NCBI RefSeq assembly: GCF_016908395.1 | Contig: NZ_JAFBDU010000004.1 | Location: 248,001 to 312,000 of the forward strand | Source: Metabacillus crassostreae | Lineage (GTDB): Bacteria; Bacillota; Bacilli; Bacillales; Bacillaceae | Length of the DNA: 64,000 nt | Direction: 5' to 3' | Shown: positions 17,489 through 25,461 of the stretch, piece by piece | Layout of the letters: every line of letters begins with the position of its first letter | How positions within the stretch are numbered: the stretch's first letter is position 1 | Notes under the pieces: generated by a model | Told to the model about the DNA's origin: nothing | Databases searched by the model: none | The model's input: only the letters and a program-made list of their open reading frames with translations | Made by a program: the position numbers and the translations under genes

Positions 17489-17598
17489 TATAAATCTCGT
17501 TGAGAAAAAATTATAGATCTCACTGAAGGGTTTTCTAAGAATAATATTCATATTGATGGTAATGATATGTGAAGTTCGATTGAAAGCAAAGATCATCT

Positions 17599-17715
<117 letters not shown>

Positions 17716-17779
17716 AACCCTTTTTGGGGGTTATGTGTATCATATATAGGAACGTGCTTTGGACAAGCATTTTGTAGAT

Positions 17780-17855
17780 GGAGGATTAGCTCAGCTGGGA
17801 GAGCATCTGCCTTACAAGCAGAGGGTCGGCGGTTCGATCCCGTCATCCTCCACCA
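17780..17855 (+). tRNA. tRNA-Val (TAC)
   Basis: 76-nt cloverleaf; acceptor GGAGGAT / ATCCTCC, anticodon loop CTTACAA, CCA encoded. Confidence 0.97.
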
Positions 17856-17860
17856 AAGTT

Positions 17861-17877
17861 TTTTCGCGAAGCGAAAA
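17861..17877. repeat. spacer hairpin 1 in the tRNA array
   Basis: TTTTCGC-GAA-GCGAAAA, followed by TAAC. It is the first of five covarying spacer hairpins (18100, 18653, 19118, 19179). Confidence 0.7.
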
Positions 17878-17916
17878 TAACTGTTCTTTATCGATTGTTC
17901 TCAAACTTTAAAACAA

Positions 17917-17992
17917 GAGCCATTAGCTCAGTTGGTAGAGCATCTGACTTTTAATCAGAGGGTCGAAGGTTCGAATCCTTCATGGCTCACCA
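17917..17992 (+). tRNA. tRNA-Lys (TTT)
   Basis: 76-nt cloverleaf; acceptor GAGCCAT / ATGGCTC, anticodon loop CTTTTAA, CCA encoded. Confidence 0.97.
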
Positions 17993-18002
17993 TATTTAAC
18001 AT

Positions 18003-18088
18003 GCCGGGGTGGCGGAACTGGCAGACGCACAGGACTTAAAATCCTGCGGTAGGTGACTACCGTACCGGTTCGATTCCGGTCCTCGGCA
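18003..18088 (+). tRNA. tRNA-Leu (TAA)
   Basis: Class II tRNA with a long variable arm; anticodon loop CTTAAAA; acceptor GCCGGGG / CCTCGGC. The genomic 3' end reads ATTA, so CCA must be added after transcription. Confidence 0.95.
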
Positions 18089-18099
18089 TTAATATCGTT

Positions 18100-18117
18100 T
18101 TTTCATGCAAGTGAAAA
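18100..18117. repeat. spacer hairpin 2 in the tRNA array
   Basis: TTTTCA / TGAAAA around TGCAAG, followed by TAAC; a half copy (ATGCAAGTGAAAA) follows at about 18134. Confidence 0.6.
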
Positions 18118-18230
18118 TAACGTACATTAAAACATGCAAGTGAAAAAAACACGAAATTCACAAATATGAAACAAATGTATATTTTTATTTGTGTATAAAT
18201 ACATCTTTAAGTAAAATCTGGTTAAACTAA

Positions 18231-18307
18231 GCGCCCGTAGCTCAATTGGATAGAGCGTTTGACTACGGATCAAAAGGTTAGGGGTTCGACTCCTCTCGGG
18301 CGCGCCA
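18231..18307 (+). tRNA. tRNA-Arg (ACG)
   Basis: 77-nt cloverleaf; acceptor GCGCCCG / CGGGCGC, anticodon loop CTACGGA, CCA encoded. A34 is presumably deaminated to inosine. Confidence 0.97.
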
Positions 18308-18312
18308 AACTT

Positions 18313-18389
18313 CGGGAAGTAGCTCAGCTTGGTAGAGCACTTGGTTTGGGACCAAGGGGTCGCAGGTTCGAATCCTGTCTTCCCGACCA
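18313..18389 (+). tRNA. tRNA-Pro (TGG)
   Basis: 77-nt cloverleaf; acceptor CGGGAAG / CTTCCCG, anticodon loop TTTGGGA, CCA encoded. Only 5 nt after tRNA-Arg. Confidence 0.97.
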
Positions 18390-18421
18390 GTTAGAACTAA
18401 TGCTTATAAAGTTTTTTATTC

Positions 18422-18514
18422 GGAGGAATACCCAAGTCCGGCTGAAGGGATCGGTCTTGAAAACCGACAGGGGTGTCAAAACCCGCGGGGGTTCGAATCC
18501 CCCTTCCTCCTCCA
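18422..18514 (+). tRNA. tRNA-Ser (TGA)
   Basis: 93-nt class II tRNA with a long variable arm; anticodon loop CTTGAAA; acceptor GGAGGAA / TTCCTCC. The discriminator position reads T before the encoded CCA, whereas tRNA-Ser normally has G there. Confidence 0.95.
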
Positions 18515-18528
18515 TAATTTTATATTGT

Positions 18529-18605
<77 letters not shown>

Positions 18606-18652
18606 ATTCTCTTAGAAGTATTTACTTCTGTAGAAAAGTACAATGATGTTTA

Positions 18653-18669
18653 TTTTCACTACGTGAAAA
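18653..18669. repeat. spacer hairpin 3 in the tRNA array
   Basis: TTTTCAC-TAC-GTGAAAA: same position as hairpin 1, with a compensating C-G to A-T change in the stem. Confidence 0.65.
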
Positions 18670-18675
18670 AAACTT

Positions 18676-18752
18676 GGTCCGGTAGTTCAGTTGGTTAGAA
18701 TGCCTGCCTGTCACGCAGGAGGTCGCGGGTTCGAGTCCCGTCCGGACCGCCA
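18676..18752 (+). tRNA. tRNA-Asp (GTC)
   Basis: 77-nt cloverleaf; acceptor GGTCCGG / CCGGACC, anticodon loop CTGTCAC, CCA encoded. Confidence 0.97.
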
Positions 18753-18802
18753 TTTAATTTTTTTATAATTAATTTACACTAACTTTGTATAGTGTAAAGT
18801 GG

Positions 18803-18927
18803 TTTCAATAAGCGAAAAGGTCGAGGAAGCGACTGAACGAGCACCGGAGCGTATGTTAATACGTGAGGATATGTGAGTGAAAGAGCTGACGAAGAGATTT
18901 GAAGCTTAGTGGAAGCCGTAAACTTAT
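18803..18927 (+). other. structured, GC-richer element between tRNA-Asp and tRNA-Phe
   Basis: About 125 nt that is clearly less AT-rich than other spacers. Internal pairings include GTCG-AGGAAG-CGAC and CGTAT-GTTA-ATACG. The ends CAATAAG (18806 region) and CTTATTG (18923 region) are complementary, so the whole could fold into one branched structure. It has no tRNA or protein features. I suspect a non-coding RNA domain or a mobile repeat, but cannot name it. Confidence 0.45.
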
Positions 18928-18928
18928 T

Positions 18929-19001
18929 GGCTCAGTAGCTCAGTTGGTAGAGCAATGGACTGAAAATCCATGTGTCGGCGGTTCGATTCCGTCCTGAGCC
19001 A
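18929..19001 (+). tRNA. tRNA-Phe (GAA)
   Basis: Acceptor GGCTCAG / CTGAGCC, anticodon loop CTGAAAA. The genomic 3' end reads ACTT, so CCA is not encoded. Confidence 0.96.
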
Positions 19002-19028
19002 CTTTTTAATTGAAACACTCACCATCAC

Positions 19029-19112
19029 GGAGGGGTAGCGAAGTGGCTAAACGCGGCGGACTGTAAATCCGCTCCTTAGGGTTCGGCAGTTCGAATCTGC
19101 CCCCCTCCACCA
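19029..19112 (+). tRNA. tRNA-Tyr (GTA)
   Basis: Class II cloverleaf of 84 nt; acceptor GGAGGGG / CCCCTCC, anticodon loop CTGTAAA, CCA encoded. Confidence 0.96.
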
Positions 19113-19117
19113 ATGTT

Positions 19118-19134
19118 TTTTCGCGAAGCGAAAA
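19118..19134. repeat. spacer hairpin 4 in the tRNA array
   Basis: TTTTCGC-GAA-GCGAAAA followed by TAACATACATT, almost identical to hairpin 1. Confidence 0.7.
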
Positions 19135-19178
19135 TAACATACATTTAATCTTTTACTGCGAAGAGAAACTACAATGTT

Positions 19179-19194
19179 TTTTGCGTAAGCAAAA
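19179..19194. repeat. spacer hairpin 5 in the tRNA array
   Basis: TTTTGC-GTAA-GCAAAA followed by TAAC: the stem is one pair shorter than in hairpin 4, but pairing is kept. Confidence 0.65.
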
Positions 19195-19282
19195 TAACTT
19201 ACACCTAATCTTTAATCGTGAATCGGAAGTAAAACATAAAGCATAGACTCCAAAAGCTAACGAAATATAATACTAATATAAT

Positions 19283-19359
19283 GGCGGTTGTGGCGAAGTG
19301 GTTAACGCACCTGATTGTGGTTCAGGCATTCGTGGGTTCGATTCCCATCAGTCGCCCCA
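19283..19359 (+). tRNA. tRNA-His (GTG)
   Basis: Cloverleaf with the extra 5' G expected for tRNA-His; anticodon loop TTGTGGT; 3' end CGCCCCA encoded. Confidence 0.96.
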
Positions 19360-19363
19360 TCTT

Positions 19364-19437
19364 GCGGGTGTAGTTTAGTGGTAAAACCTCAGCCTTCCAA
19401 GCTGATGATGAGGGTTCGATTCCCTTCACCCGCTCCA
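19364..19437 (+). tRNA. tRNA-Gly (TCC)
   Basis: 74-nt cloverleaf; acceptor GCGGGTG / CACCCGC, anticodon loop CTTCCAA, CCA encoded. Confidence 0.97.
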
Positions 19438-19441
19438 AAAT

Positions 19442-19518
<77 letters not shown>

Positions 19519-19531
19519 TAATAATTGTTGT

Positions 19532-19606
19532 TCCGCAGTAGCTCAGTGGTAGAGCTATCGGCTGTTAACCGATCGGTCGTAGGTTCGAGTCCTACCTGCG
19601 GAGCCA
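19532..19606 (+). tRNA. tRNA-Asn (GTT)
   Basis: 75-nt cloverleaf; acceptor TCCGCAG / CTGCGGA, anticodon loop CTGTTAA, CCA encoded. Confidence 0.97.
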
Positions 19607-19643
19607 TTTATTTTTCTGCTATACATAATTTTATTGGTATCAT

Positions 19644-19717
<74 letters not shown>

Positions 19718-19720
19718 TTC

Positions 19721-19755
19721 AAAACTAATTCTTTACTAGAATTAGTTTTTTTATT
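19721..19755 (+). terminator. terminator of the 5S-tRNA operon
   Basis: Stem AAAACTAATTCT / AGAATTAGTTTT with a 5-nt loop and a T run, right after the last tRNA. Confidence 0.9.
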
Positions 19756-19933
19756 GCTTAAAAAAAGAATCACTATATTAATAAATCATAACAAGCTACA
19801 TCAGTTCTATATAAAGACTTTTCCTATAACTGATACTATTTTAAATGCTTTTATCTTAATTAAAATCCAGACCCTAAACATTAATGTATTCACACCCCTC
19901 CTTTTTTCTTCCTGAAAGCACTTCCAATATTTC

Positions 19934-19962
19934 TTTTCAACAACACAATCCAGGAGTATAAT
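19934..19962 (+). promoter_or_regulatory. probable promoter of the fumarase gene
   Basis: TTTTCA, 17 bp, TATAAT (19957-19962), about 85 bp before the ATG. The rest of the 330-bp gap after the tRNA terminator shows nothing else I can support. Confidence 0.45.
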
Positions 19963-20046
19963 AAAACTTGAGAGAAATGACCTTGTTTTTTAATGTAATA
20001 GACCAATAGAAAGCTAGTAATAGGGAGTAAAAGGGGAGAGTCTGAG

Positions 20047-21585
20047 ATGAAGAATTTTTATGAAAGTATGTATCAATTAATCGTAGAAACATCGACCAAT
20101 TTACCTAAAGATGTAAGAAGGGCTATTGCTGCGGCAAAGCTTAAGGAAAGTGCTGGTACACGATCAGCAATGTCACTAGCAACAATCACAAACAATATTA
20201 AGATGGCTGATGATAATGTATCACCGATATGTCAGGATACAGGTTTACCAACGTTTAAGTTAAAAGTTCCAGTTGGGGCAAATCAGATAGAAATGAAAAA
20301 AGAGATTAAAAGAGCGATTGAGCAAGCAACAAAGGATGGAAAGCTGAGACCAAACTCTGTTGACTCTATATCTGGTGATAATAGTGGAGACAATCTTGGT
20401 GAAGGTACTCCTGTCATTAAATTTGAGCAATGGGAAAATGATTATATTGATGCTCGTCTTATTTTAAAAGGTGGCGGTTGTGAAAATAAAAATATTCAAT
20501 ATAGTCTACCATGTGAGCTTGAAGGGTTAGGTAAAGCTGGACGTGATCTTGATGGTATACGCAAATGTATTATGCATTCAGTTTACCAAGCTCAAGGACA
20601 AGGATGTAGTGCTGGCTTTATTGGTGTTGGAATAGGTGGAGATCGTACGAGTGGCTATGAGTTAGCGAAAGAACAGCTGTTTAGACGAGTAGATGATGTG
20701 AATCAACGTGAAGACTTACAGAAGCTTGAAGATTATGTAGTCAAGCATGCAAATGAATTAGGAATCGGTACAATGGGCTTTGGTGGAGAAACGACTTTAC
20801 TTGGCTGTAAAATTGGGGTAATTAATCGTATTCCTGCTAGCTTCTTTGTATCAGTTGCTTATAATTGTTGGGCATATCGTCGTTTAGGAGTTATTGTTAA
20901 TCCGGAAAATGGAACAATTAATGAATGGATGTACCAAGATGGAGAAAATGTTGAGTTTTCGCAGGATGAAGTTGCTGCTTCAAATGAAGAAGCTCAACAA
21001 TCAAAAGAGGTTGTTTTAGAAGCTCCAATTACAGAGGAGAAAATTAGAGAATTAAAGGTTGGAGATGTTGTTCGTATTAATGGAATGATGTATACAGGAC
21101 GTGACGCAATCCATAAATATCTTTCTGAAAATGATTCACCAGTTGATTTGAATGGTCAAGTTATTTATCATTGTGGACCTGTTATGATGAAGGATGAAAA
21201 TGGTAATTATCATGTCAAAGCTGCTGGTCCAACTACAAGTATTCGTGAAGAGCCATATCAAGGTGATATTATGAAGCGATTTGGAATACGTGCTGTTATT
21301 GGTAAAGGTGGAATGGGACCAAAAACGCTTAAAGCACTTGGTGAGCATGGTGGAGTTTACTTAAATGCAATTGGTGGAGCTGCTCAATATTATGCAGATT
21401 GTATAAAATCTGTTGAGGATGTTGATTTAATGCAATTTGGTATCCCAGAAGCAATGTGGCACTTGAAGGTGGAAGGATTCACAGCAGTTGTCACAATGGA
21501 TTCACACGGAAACAGCTTACATGCTGATGTTGATAAAAGTTCTTTAGAAAAACTAGCGCAATTTAAAGAGCCTGTTTTTAAATAA
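20047..21585 (+). CDS. class I (iron-sulfur) fumarate hydratase
   Basis: A 512-residue single-chain class I fumarase, with alpha and beta parts fused. It interconverts fumarate and malate using an oxygen-sensitive [4Fe-4S] cluster. Conserved points are CQDTGLP (Cys62), GGGCENKN, and the C-terminal beta-domain segments GPTTSIREEPYQ, IGKGGMGPKT and HLKVEGFTAVVTMDSHG. GGGGAG precedes the ATG. B. subtilis relies on the unrelated class II enzyme CitG, so this may be a second fumarase or a tartrate-dehydratase-like variant. It is monocistronic. Confidence 0.9.
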   Translation: MKNFYESMYQLIVETSTNLPKDVRRAIAAAKLKESAGTRSAMSLATITNNIKMADDNVSPICQDTGLPTFKLKVPVGANQIEMKKEIKRAIEQATKDGKLRPNSVDSISGDNSGDNLGEGTPVIKFEQWENDYIDARLILKGGGCENKNIQYSLPCELEGLGKAGRDLDGIRKCIMHSVYQAQGQGCSAGFIGVGIGGDRTSGYELAKEQLFRRVDDVNQREDLQKLEDYVVKHANELGIGTMGFGGETTLLGCKIGVINRIPASFFVSVAYNCWAYRRLGVIVNPENGTINEWMYQDGENVEFSQDEVAASNEEAQQSKEVVLEAPITEEKIRELKVGDVVRINGMMYTGRDAIHKYLSENDSPVDLNGQVIYHCGPVMMKDENGNYHVKAAGPTTSIREEPYQGDIMKRFGIRAVIGKGGMGPKTLKALGEHGGVYLNAIGGAAQYYADCIKSVEDVDLMQFGIPEAMWHLKVEGFTAVVTMDSHGNSLHADVDKSSLEKLAQFKEPVFK

Positions 21586-21660
21586 GGAAATTGTATCTAA
21601 TACTTTTAGAAAAATAGTAATTTGAGCGATTGAAGATCTAATTAAACGTTTGTTTGAAGA

Positions 21661-21690
21661 AAACCCAGGGGAAGCTGCTGGGTTTTTTTG
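21661..21690 (+). terminator. terminator of the fumarase gene
   Basis: Stem AAACCCAG / CTGGGTTT with a 9-nt loop, followed by seven Ts. Confidence 0.85.
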
Positions 21691-21882
21691 TAGTTAAATT
21701 CACAAAATCCTTATATTTAATATGGAACTACAACTGTTTTATTATTTTGATAAATAATTGTTAAAAATATGTAAAATAGGAAGATTTTTCTCAGGTACTA
21801 AGCTATAATCATATCTTGGGTGTCAAAAGACATATTTTTGACAAAAATCAGGATTTGCTTAAAAGCGTCTGGGGGGATAGCT

Positions 21883-24800
21883 TTGTTACAGTTTATTGTG
21901 AAACGAAAGATTTTAGTTAGTTTAGTGACAGTATTAGTTTTAATTGTTGGTGGTTACTCTTTATTGAAGCTTGATAAGGAGCTTATGCCAGCAATAGAAT
22001 TTGATGGTGCTTATGTTGATGTTAGTGCTGGAGAGTTGTCTGCTATTGAGGTGGAACGAACAATTACAAATCCACTCGAGCAAAGAATTCAAGGAATTGA
22101 TGGGGTAGAGGATACAAGCTCTACAACGTCTGTTGGTAGAAGCAGTATTAATATTACGATTGAAACAGGAAGAGGAGACGAAGTTGCAAAAGAAATTGAA
22201 ACTGTCGCTCAATCAACAACAGCAGACATTTCAGCTGTTACAGATGTTGTAACAGATCAATATGGAACAAGCCAAGCGTATGAGTTTTATATGGATGTTT
22301 CTAGTGGTGATATGAATGAGATTACAGCATTTGCTGAGGATGTTTTAGAGCCTCGATTGGAAGAACTTCCAGAAGTTAGTGATGTTTCATTATCTGGTAT
22401 TCAAGAGTATGAAATGGTCATTGAGTTTGATCGAGACAAAGTATTGGAAAAGGGAATTGATGTTACACAAGTAAGTAGTGTGATTCAACAAGGTAACAGT
22501 GAAGCAACTCTAGGAGAATTTAGTGAAGATAAAGATGCGCCTACTCTTCGCTGGAATACAAAACTAGAGTCAGTGGAAGATATCGAAAACGTACAAATTG
22601 CCACAAGTACCGGCTTTATTAAGTTAAAAGAAATTGCATCAGTCTCAATGGAGCCGTTAGAAAGCTCTTCATTTGTTTGGAAGAATGGAACAAAGGATTT
22701 TATCTTTGTCCAAATAGGTCGAGTAGCTGATGTGACTCAAATCGAAATGGCAGCAGCTGTTCGTGAGGAAATAAAAAATATTGAAGATGAAGGTTTAATT
22801 AAAGATTTTGAACTAAATGAAATGGTTGCACAAGCAGATTATGTTCAAGAATCAATAGATGGAGTATCAAGCAATATTTTAATAGGTGGCGTAATTGCTG
22901 TTCTGATTTTATTGTTATTTTTGCGTAATATCCGTGCAACAATTATCGTTGGAATTTCAATACCGACGTCGATTCTTCTTACATTTTTATCAATGTGGGT
23001 GTTAGATTACAGCTTTAATATGCTAACACTTATAGGATTAGGCTTAGGAATAGGGATGATGGTTGATTCTTCAATTGTTATTTTAGAATCAATTTATCGA
23101 AAAAAAGAGCAAGGACTTCGTGCATTAGAATCTGTTGTTGAAGGAACAAAGGAAGTTGCATCAGCGGTTTTTGCTTCCATGCTAACAACAATCGTTGTAT
23201 TTTTACCAATTGGATTATTAGGTGGAGAAATGGGTCAGTTTATGATTCTGTTATCTGCTGTTGTGGCAATTACATTAATTAGTTCTGTTATTGTATCATT
23301 CACATTAATTCCAACATTATCGGAGAAATTCTTAAAGCTTAGTAAAAAGCCTAAACCTAAAGAAGGTCGTTTTATAAAGGGATATGGTGGAATGGTTTCA
23401 TGGGTTATTAAGAAAAAGCGTAATAGTATCATTATGGTTGTCATTTTCTTTTTGATGTTTGCAGGCTCACTTCTTTTAGTACCAAGAATTCCTATGACCA
23501 TCATGCCTGATGTATTTAATCGTTATTCTGAGTTAATGGTAGATCTGGAAACTGGCCTATCAGTTCAAGACAAGGAAGCAGTTGTTGAAAAAATAAATGA
23601 AAAACTTTCTGCTATTGAAGATGTGGAGCAAAGCTATGTTATGGATGAAGGAACAATGTTCTATACGATCATTAACATGACAAAAGGTGACGACATCGTT
23701 AAGGATCAAAAGGAAGTAAATGAAGAGATTATGAGTGCTTTACGTGAACTTGAAGAGAGCACACCAATTGATAGTATTCAAAGTGCAACCTCTGCTGGTG
23801 GTGGGTATCCAGTCCAGCTTGAAATTAAAGGTGAAGATTTTGATGAACTTCAAAATATTTCAGGAGACTTCATTAATGAGCTTGAAAAAATAGATGGAAT
23901 TGTTGCGGTAAATAATTCGATTGAACGTACTTCAATCGAGCAGGTTGTGGAGCTTAAGGAAAGTGCAATTGATGATGCTGGTCTTACTCCTTTACAGATA
24001 CGACAATTTATTGAGCAAGCTTTTCTTAATATGCCGATTGGTGAAATAACGGTGGACGAAGTTAATGTTCCGCTTGTTATGAAATGGGATATTAGTACAA
24101 ATCAGCAGGAATCATTATTGGAATTAAAAGTTCCTACAAATGATGGTGAGAAAGAATTATCAAGCTTTGTTGAGCTGAAAAGCGTTGATACTCCTAATGA
24201 AATTTCTCATAGTGAAGGAGAACGCTTTGTCACTATTTCAGCAGATATTAAGGATAAAGATCTAGGTGCAATTAACCGTGATGTTCAATCGTTAATTGAT
24301 GATTTTGAAACACCTACTGGATATACTATATCTGTCGCAGGTGACCTAGAAGCACAGCAAGAGCTCATGCAAGATATGCTTCTCATTTTAGGAATTGCGA
24401 TTTTCTTAGTTTACTTAGTAATGGCTGTTCAATTTAATAACTTGGCACACCCTATTGTTGTTATGTCAATTATTCCAATGACAGTTGTTGGTGTAGTTGC
24501 AGGATTATTTATCACTCAGCGTGAGTTAAGTGTGATGTCTGGGATGGGAATCGTCATGTTGATTGGAATTGTTTTAAACAATGCAATTCTCCTTATTGAT
24601 CGTACAAATCAATTACGTAGAGAAGGACATGGTGTTAATGAGTCACTAGTTGAGGCGGGGAAAAATAGAATACGCCCTATCTTTATGACAACCTTAACAA
24701 CAGCCGGTGGGATGCTTCCACTTGCATTAGCTTCAGGAACATCAGGAAATTATCAAGCACCAATGGCAACGGCGATCATTTCTGGATTACTTTTTGCAAC

Positions 24801-24921
24801 AATTATTACACTAGTATTAATCCCAGCTGTGTACCGTATTTTTAATAGTATTGGTAATGGATTTAATCGGATCTTTAAGAAAAAGAAAAAAGAAGTAGAG
24901 ATTAAAGAAATAGCTAGTTAA
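21883..24921 (+). CDS. swrC: RND-family efflux pump, SwrC-like
   Basis: A 1012-residue RND (AcrB/HAE1-type) exporter with 12 membrane helices and two large extracytoplasmic loops, close in size to B. subtilis SwrC (about 1065). Typical segments are LMPAIEFDGAYVDV near the N-terminus, GIGMMVDSSIVILESI (acidic proton-relay region of TM4) and LNNAILLIDRTNQLRREG. SwrC exports surfactin and affects swarming. TTG 21883 is chosen because GGGGGGATAG lies just before it; the frame extends upstream but without a binding site. No membrane-fusion partner is adjacent, as usual in Firmicutes. Confidence 0.85.
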   Translation: MLQFIVKRKILVSLVTVLVLIVGGYSLLKLDKELMPAIEFDGAYVDVSAGELSAIEVERTITNPLEQRIQGIDGVEDTSSTTSVGRSSINITIETGRGDEVAKEIETVAQSTTADISAVTDVVTDQYGTSQAYEFYMDVSSGDMNEITAFAEDVLEPRLEELPEVSDVSLSGIQEYEMVIEFDRDKVLEKGIDVTQVSSVIQQGNSEATLGEFSEDKDAPTLRWNTKLESVEDIENVQIATSTGFIKLKEIASVSMEPLESSSFVWKNGTKDFIFVQIGRVADVTQIEMAAAVREEIKNIEDEGLIKDFELNEMVAQADYVQESIDGVSSNILIGGVIAVLILLLFLRNIRATIIVGISIPTSILLTFLSMWVLDYSFNMLTLIGLGLGIGMMVDSSIVILESIYRKKEQGLRALESVVEGTKEVASAVFASMLTTIVVFLPIGLLGGEMGQFMILLSAVVAITLISSVIVSFTLIPTLSEKFLKLSKKPKPKEGRFIKGYGGMVSWVIKKKRNSIIMVVIFFLMFAGSLLLVPRIPMTIMPDVFNRYSELMVDLETGLSVQDKEAVVEKINEKLSAIEDVEQSYVMDEGTMFYTIINMTKGDDIVKDQKEVNEEIMSALRELEESTPIDSIQSATSAGGGYPVQLEIKGEDFDELQNISGDFINELEKIDGIVAVNNSIERTSIEQVVELKESAIDDAGLTPLQIRQFIEQAFLNMPIGEITVDEVNVPLVMKWDISTNQQESLLELKVPTNDGEKELSSFVELKSVDTPNEISHSEGERFVTISADIKDKDLGAINRDVQSLIDDFETPTGYTISVAGDLEAQQELMQDMLLILGIAIFLVYLVMAVQFNNLAHPIVVMSIIPMTVVGVVAGLFITQRELSVMSGMGIVMLIGIVLNNAILLIDRTNQLRREGHGVNESLVEAGKNRIRPIFMTTLTTAGGMLPLALASGTSGNYQAPMATAIISGLLFATIITLVLIPAVYRIFNSIGNGFNRIFKKKKKEVEIKEIAS

Positions 24922-24932
24922 ATGACAAGGTC

Positions 24933-24971
24933 AAAAAGGATTGAAATCATTATGATTTCGATCCTTTTTTG
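24933..24971 (+). terminator. terminator of the RND gene
   Basis: Stem AAAAAGGATTGAAATC / GATTTCGATCCTTTTT with a 5-nt loop and T tail. Confidence 0.9.
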
Positions 24972-25169
24972 TAATTAGAAACAAATGGAATTTTTTTCAG
25001 GGTGCCACAACAAGGGGATACTGCACCTGTAGAGGGCCAGTGATGCTATTCTTTACTTTTTACAGGTAATTAGTTCAATTAGCAGCAATATTTCAGAAAA
25101 GACTCTCAAAAAGGCTAAGAGTGCTAGTATATTTACGTAGAATGAAGAAAATGAGTAAGATGAAGTGTT

Positions 25170-25183
25170 TGTAAGCGCTGACA
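25170..25183 (+). promoter_or_regulatory. perfect cre (CcpA) box
   Basis: TGTAAGCGCTGACA matches all fixed positions of the cre consensus TGWAANCGNTNWCA. It lies 280 bp upstream of the Ca2+ ATPase gene with a tandem repeat in between, so its target is uncertain. Confidence 0.55.
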
Positions 25184-25210
25184 TTTTGTTGTTGATTCAA
25201 ATTTTGTAGA

Positions 25211-25310
25211 TTTATCAGCGATTTCTGGAATTTATCGGCGATTCTGCAAATTTATCAGCGATTTTTGGAATTTATCGGCGATTCTGTAAATTTATCAGCG
25301 ATTAGACAAT
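25211..25310. repeat. 20-bp tandem repeat, five units
   Basis: Five consecutive units start at 25211, 25231, 25251, 25271 and 25291. The shared core is TTTATCRGCGATT, and R alternates A, G, A, G, A, giving a 40-bp higher-order period. The last unit diverges after the core. It lies in the 540-bp gap between the RND and ATPase genes, where I see no gene. Confidence 0.9.
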
Positions 25311-25461
25311 CTTCGACAAATCCCCCTCATTATTTTTAATATAACTCAAGACCAAATTTATGTGTTTTATTTGAGCGTATAAGGGTACTTTTTAAAGGGA
25401 TAGTATGTAATAGGAAACTTCTGTGATCAAATTTAATAATGCTGTAAGAAAGGAGCTATAA

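Noticed and set aside
17300-17598. Remnant of 23S rRNA before the 5S gene
   Set aside because: No recognisable 23S 3'-end sequence is present; the stretch is AT-rich leader with a promoter.
25211-25310. CRISPR-like short repeats
   Set aside because: Units are directly adjacent, only 20 bp long and have no variable spacers; there are no cas genes. The Cas4-like protein at 56.8 kb is unrelated to it.
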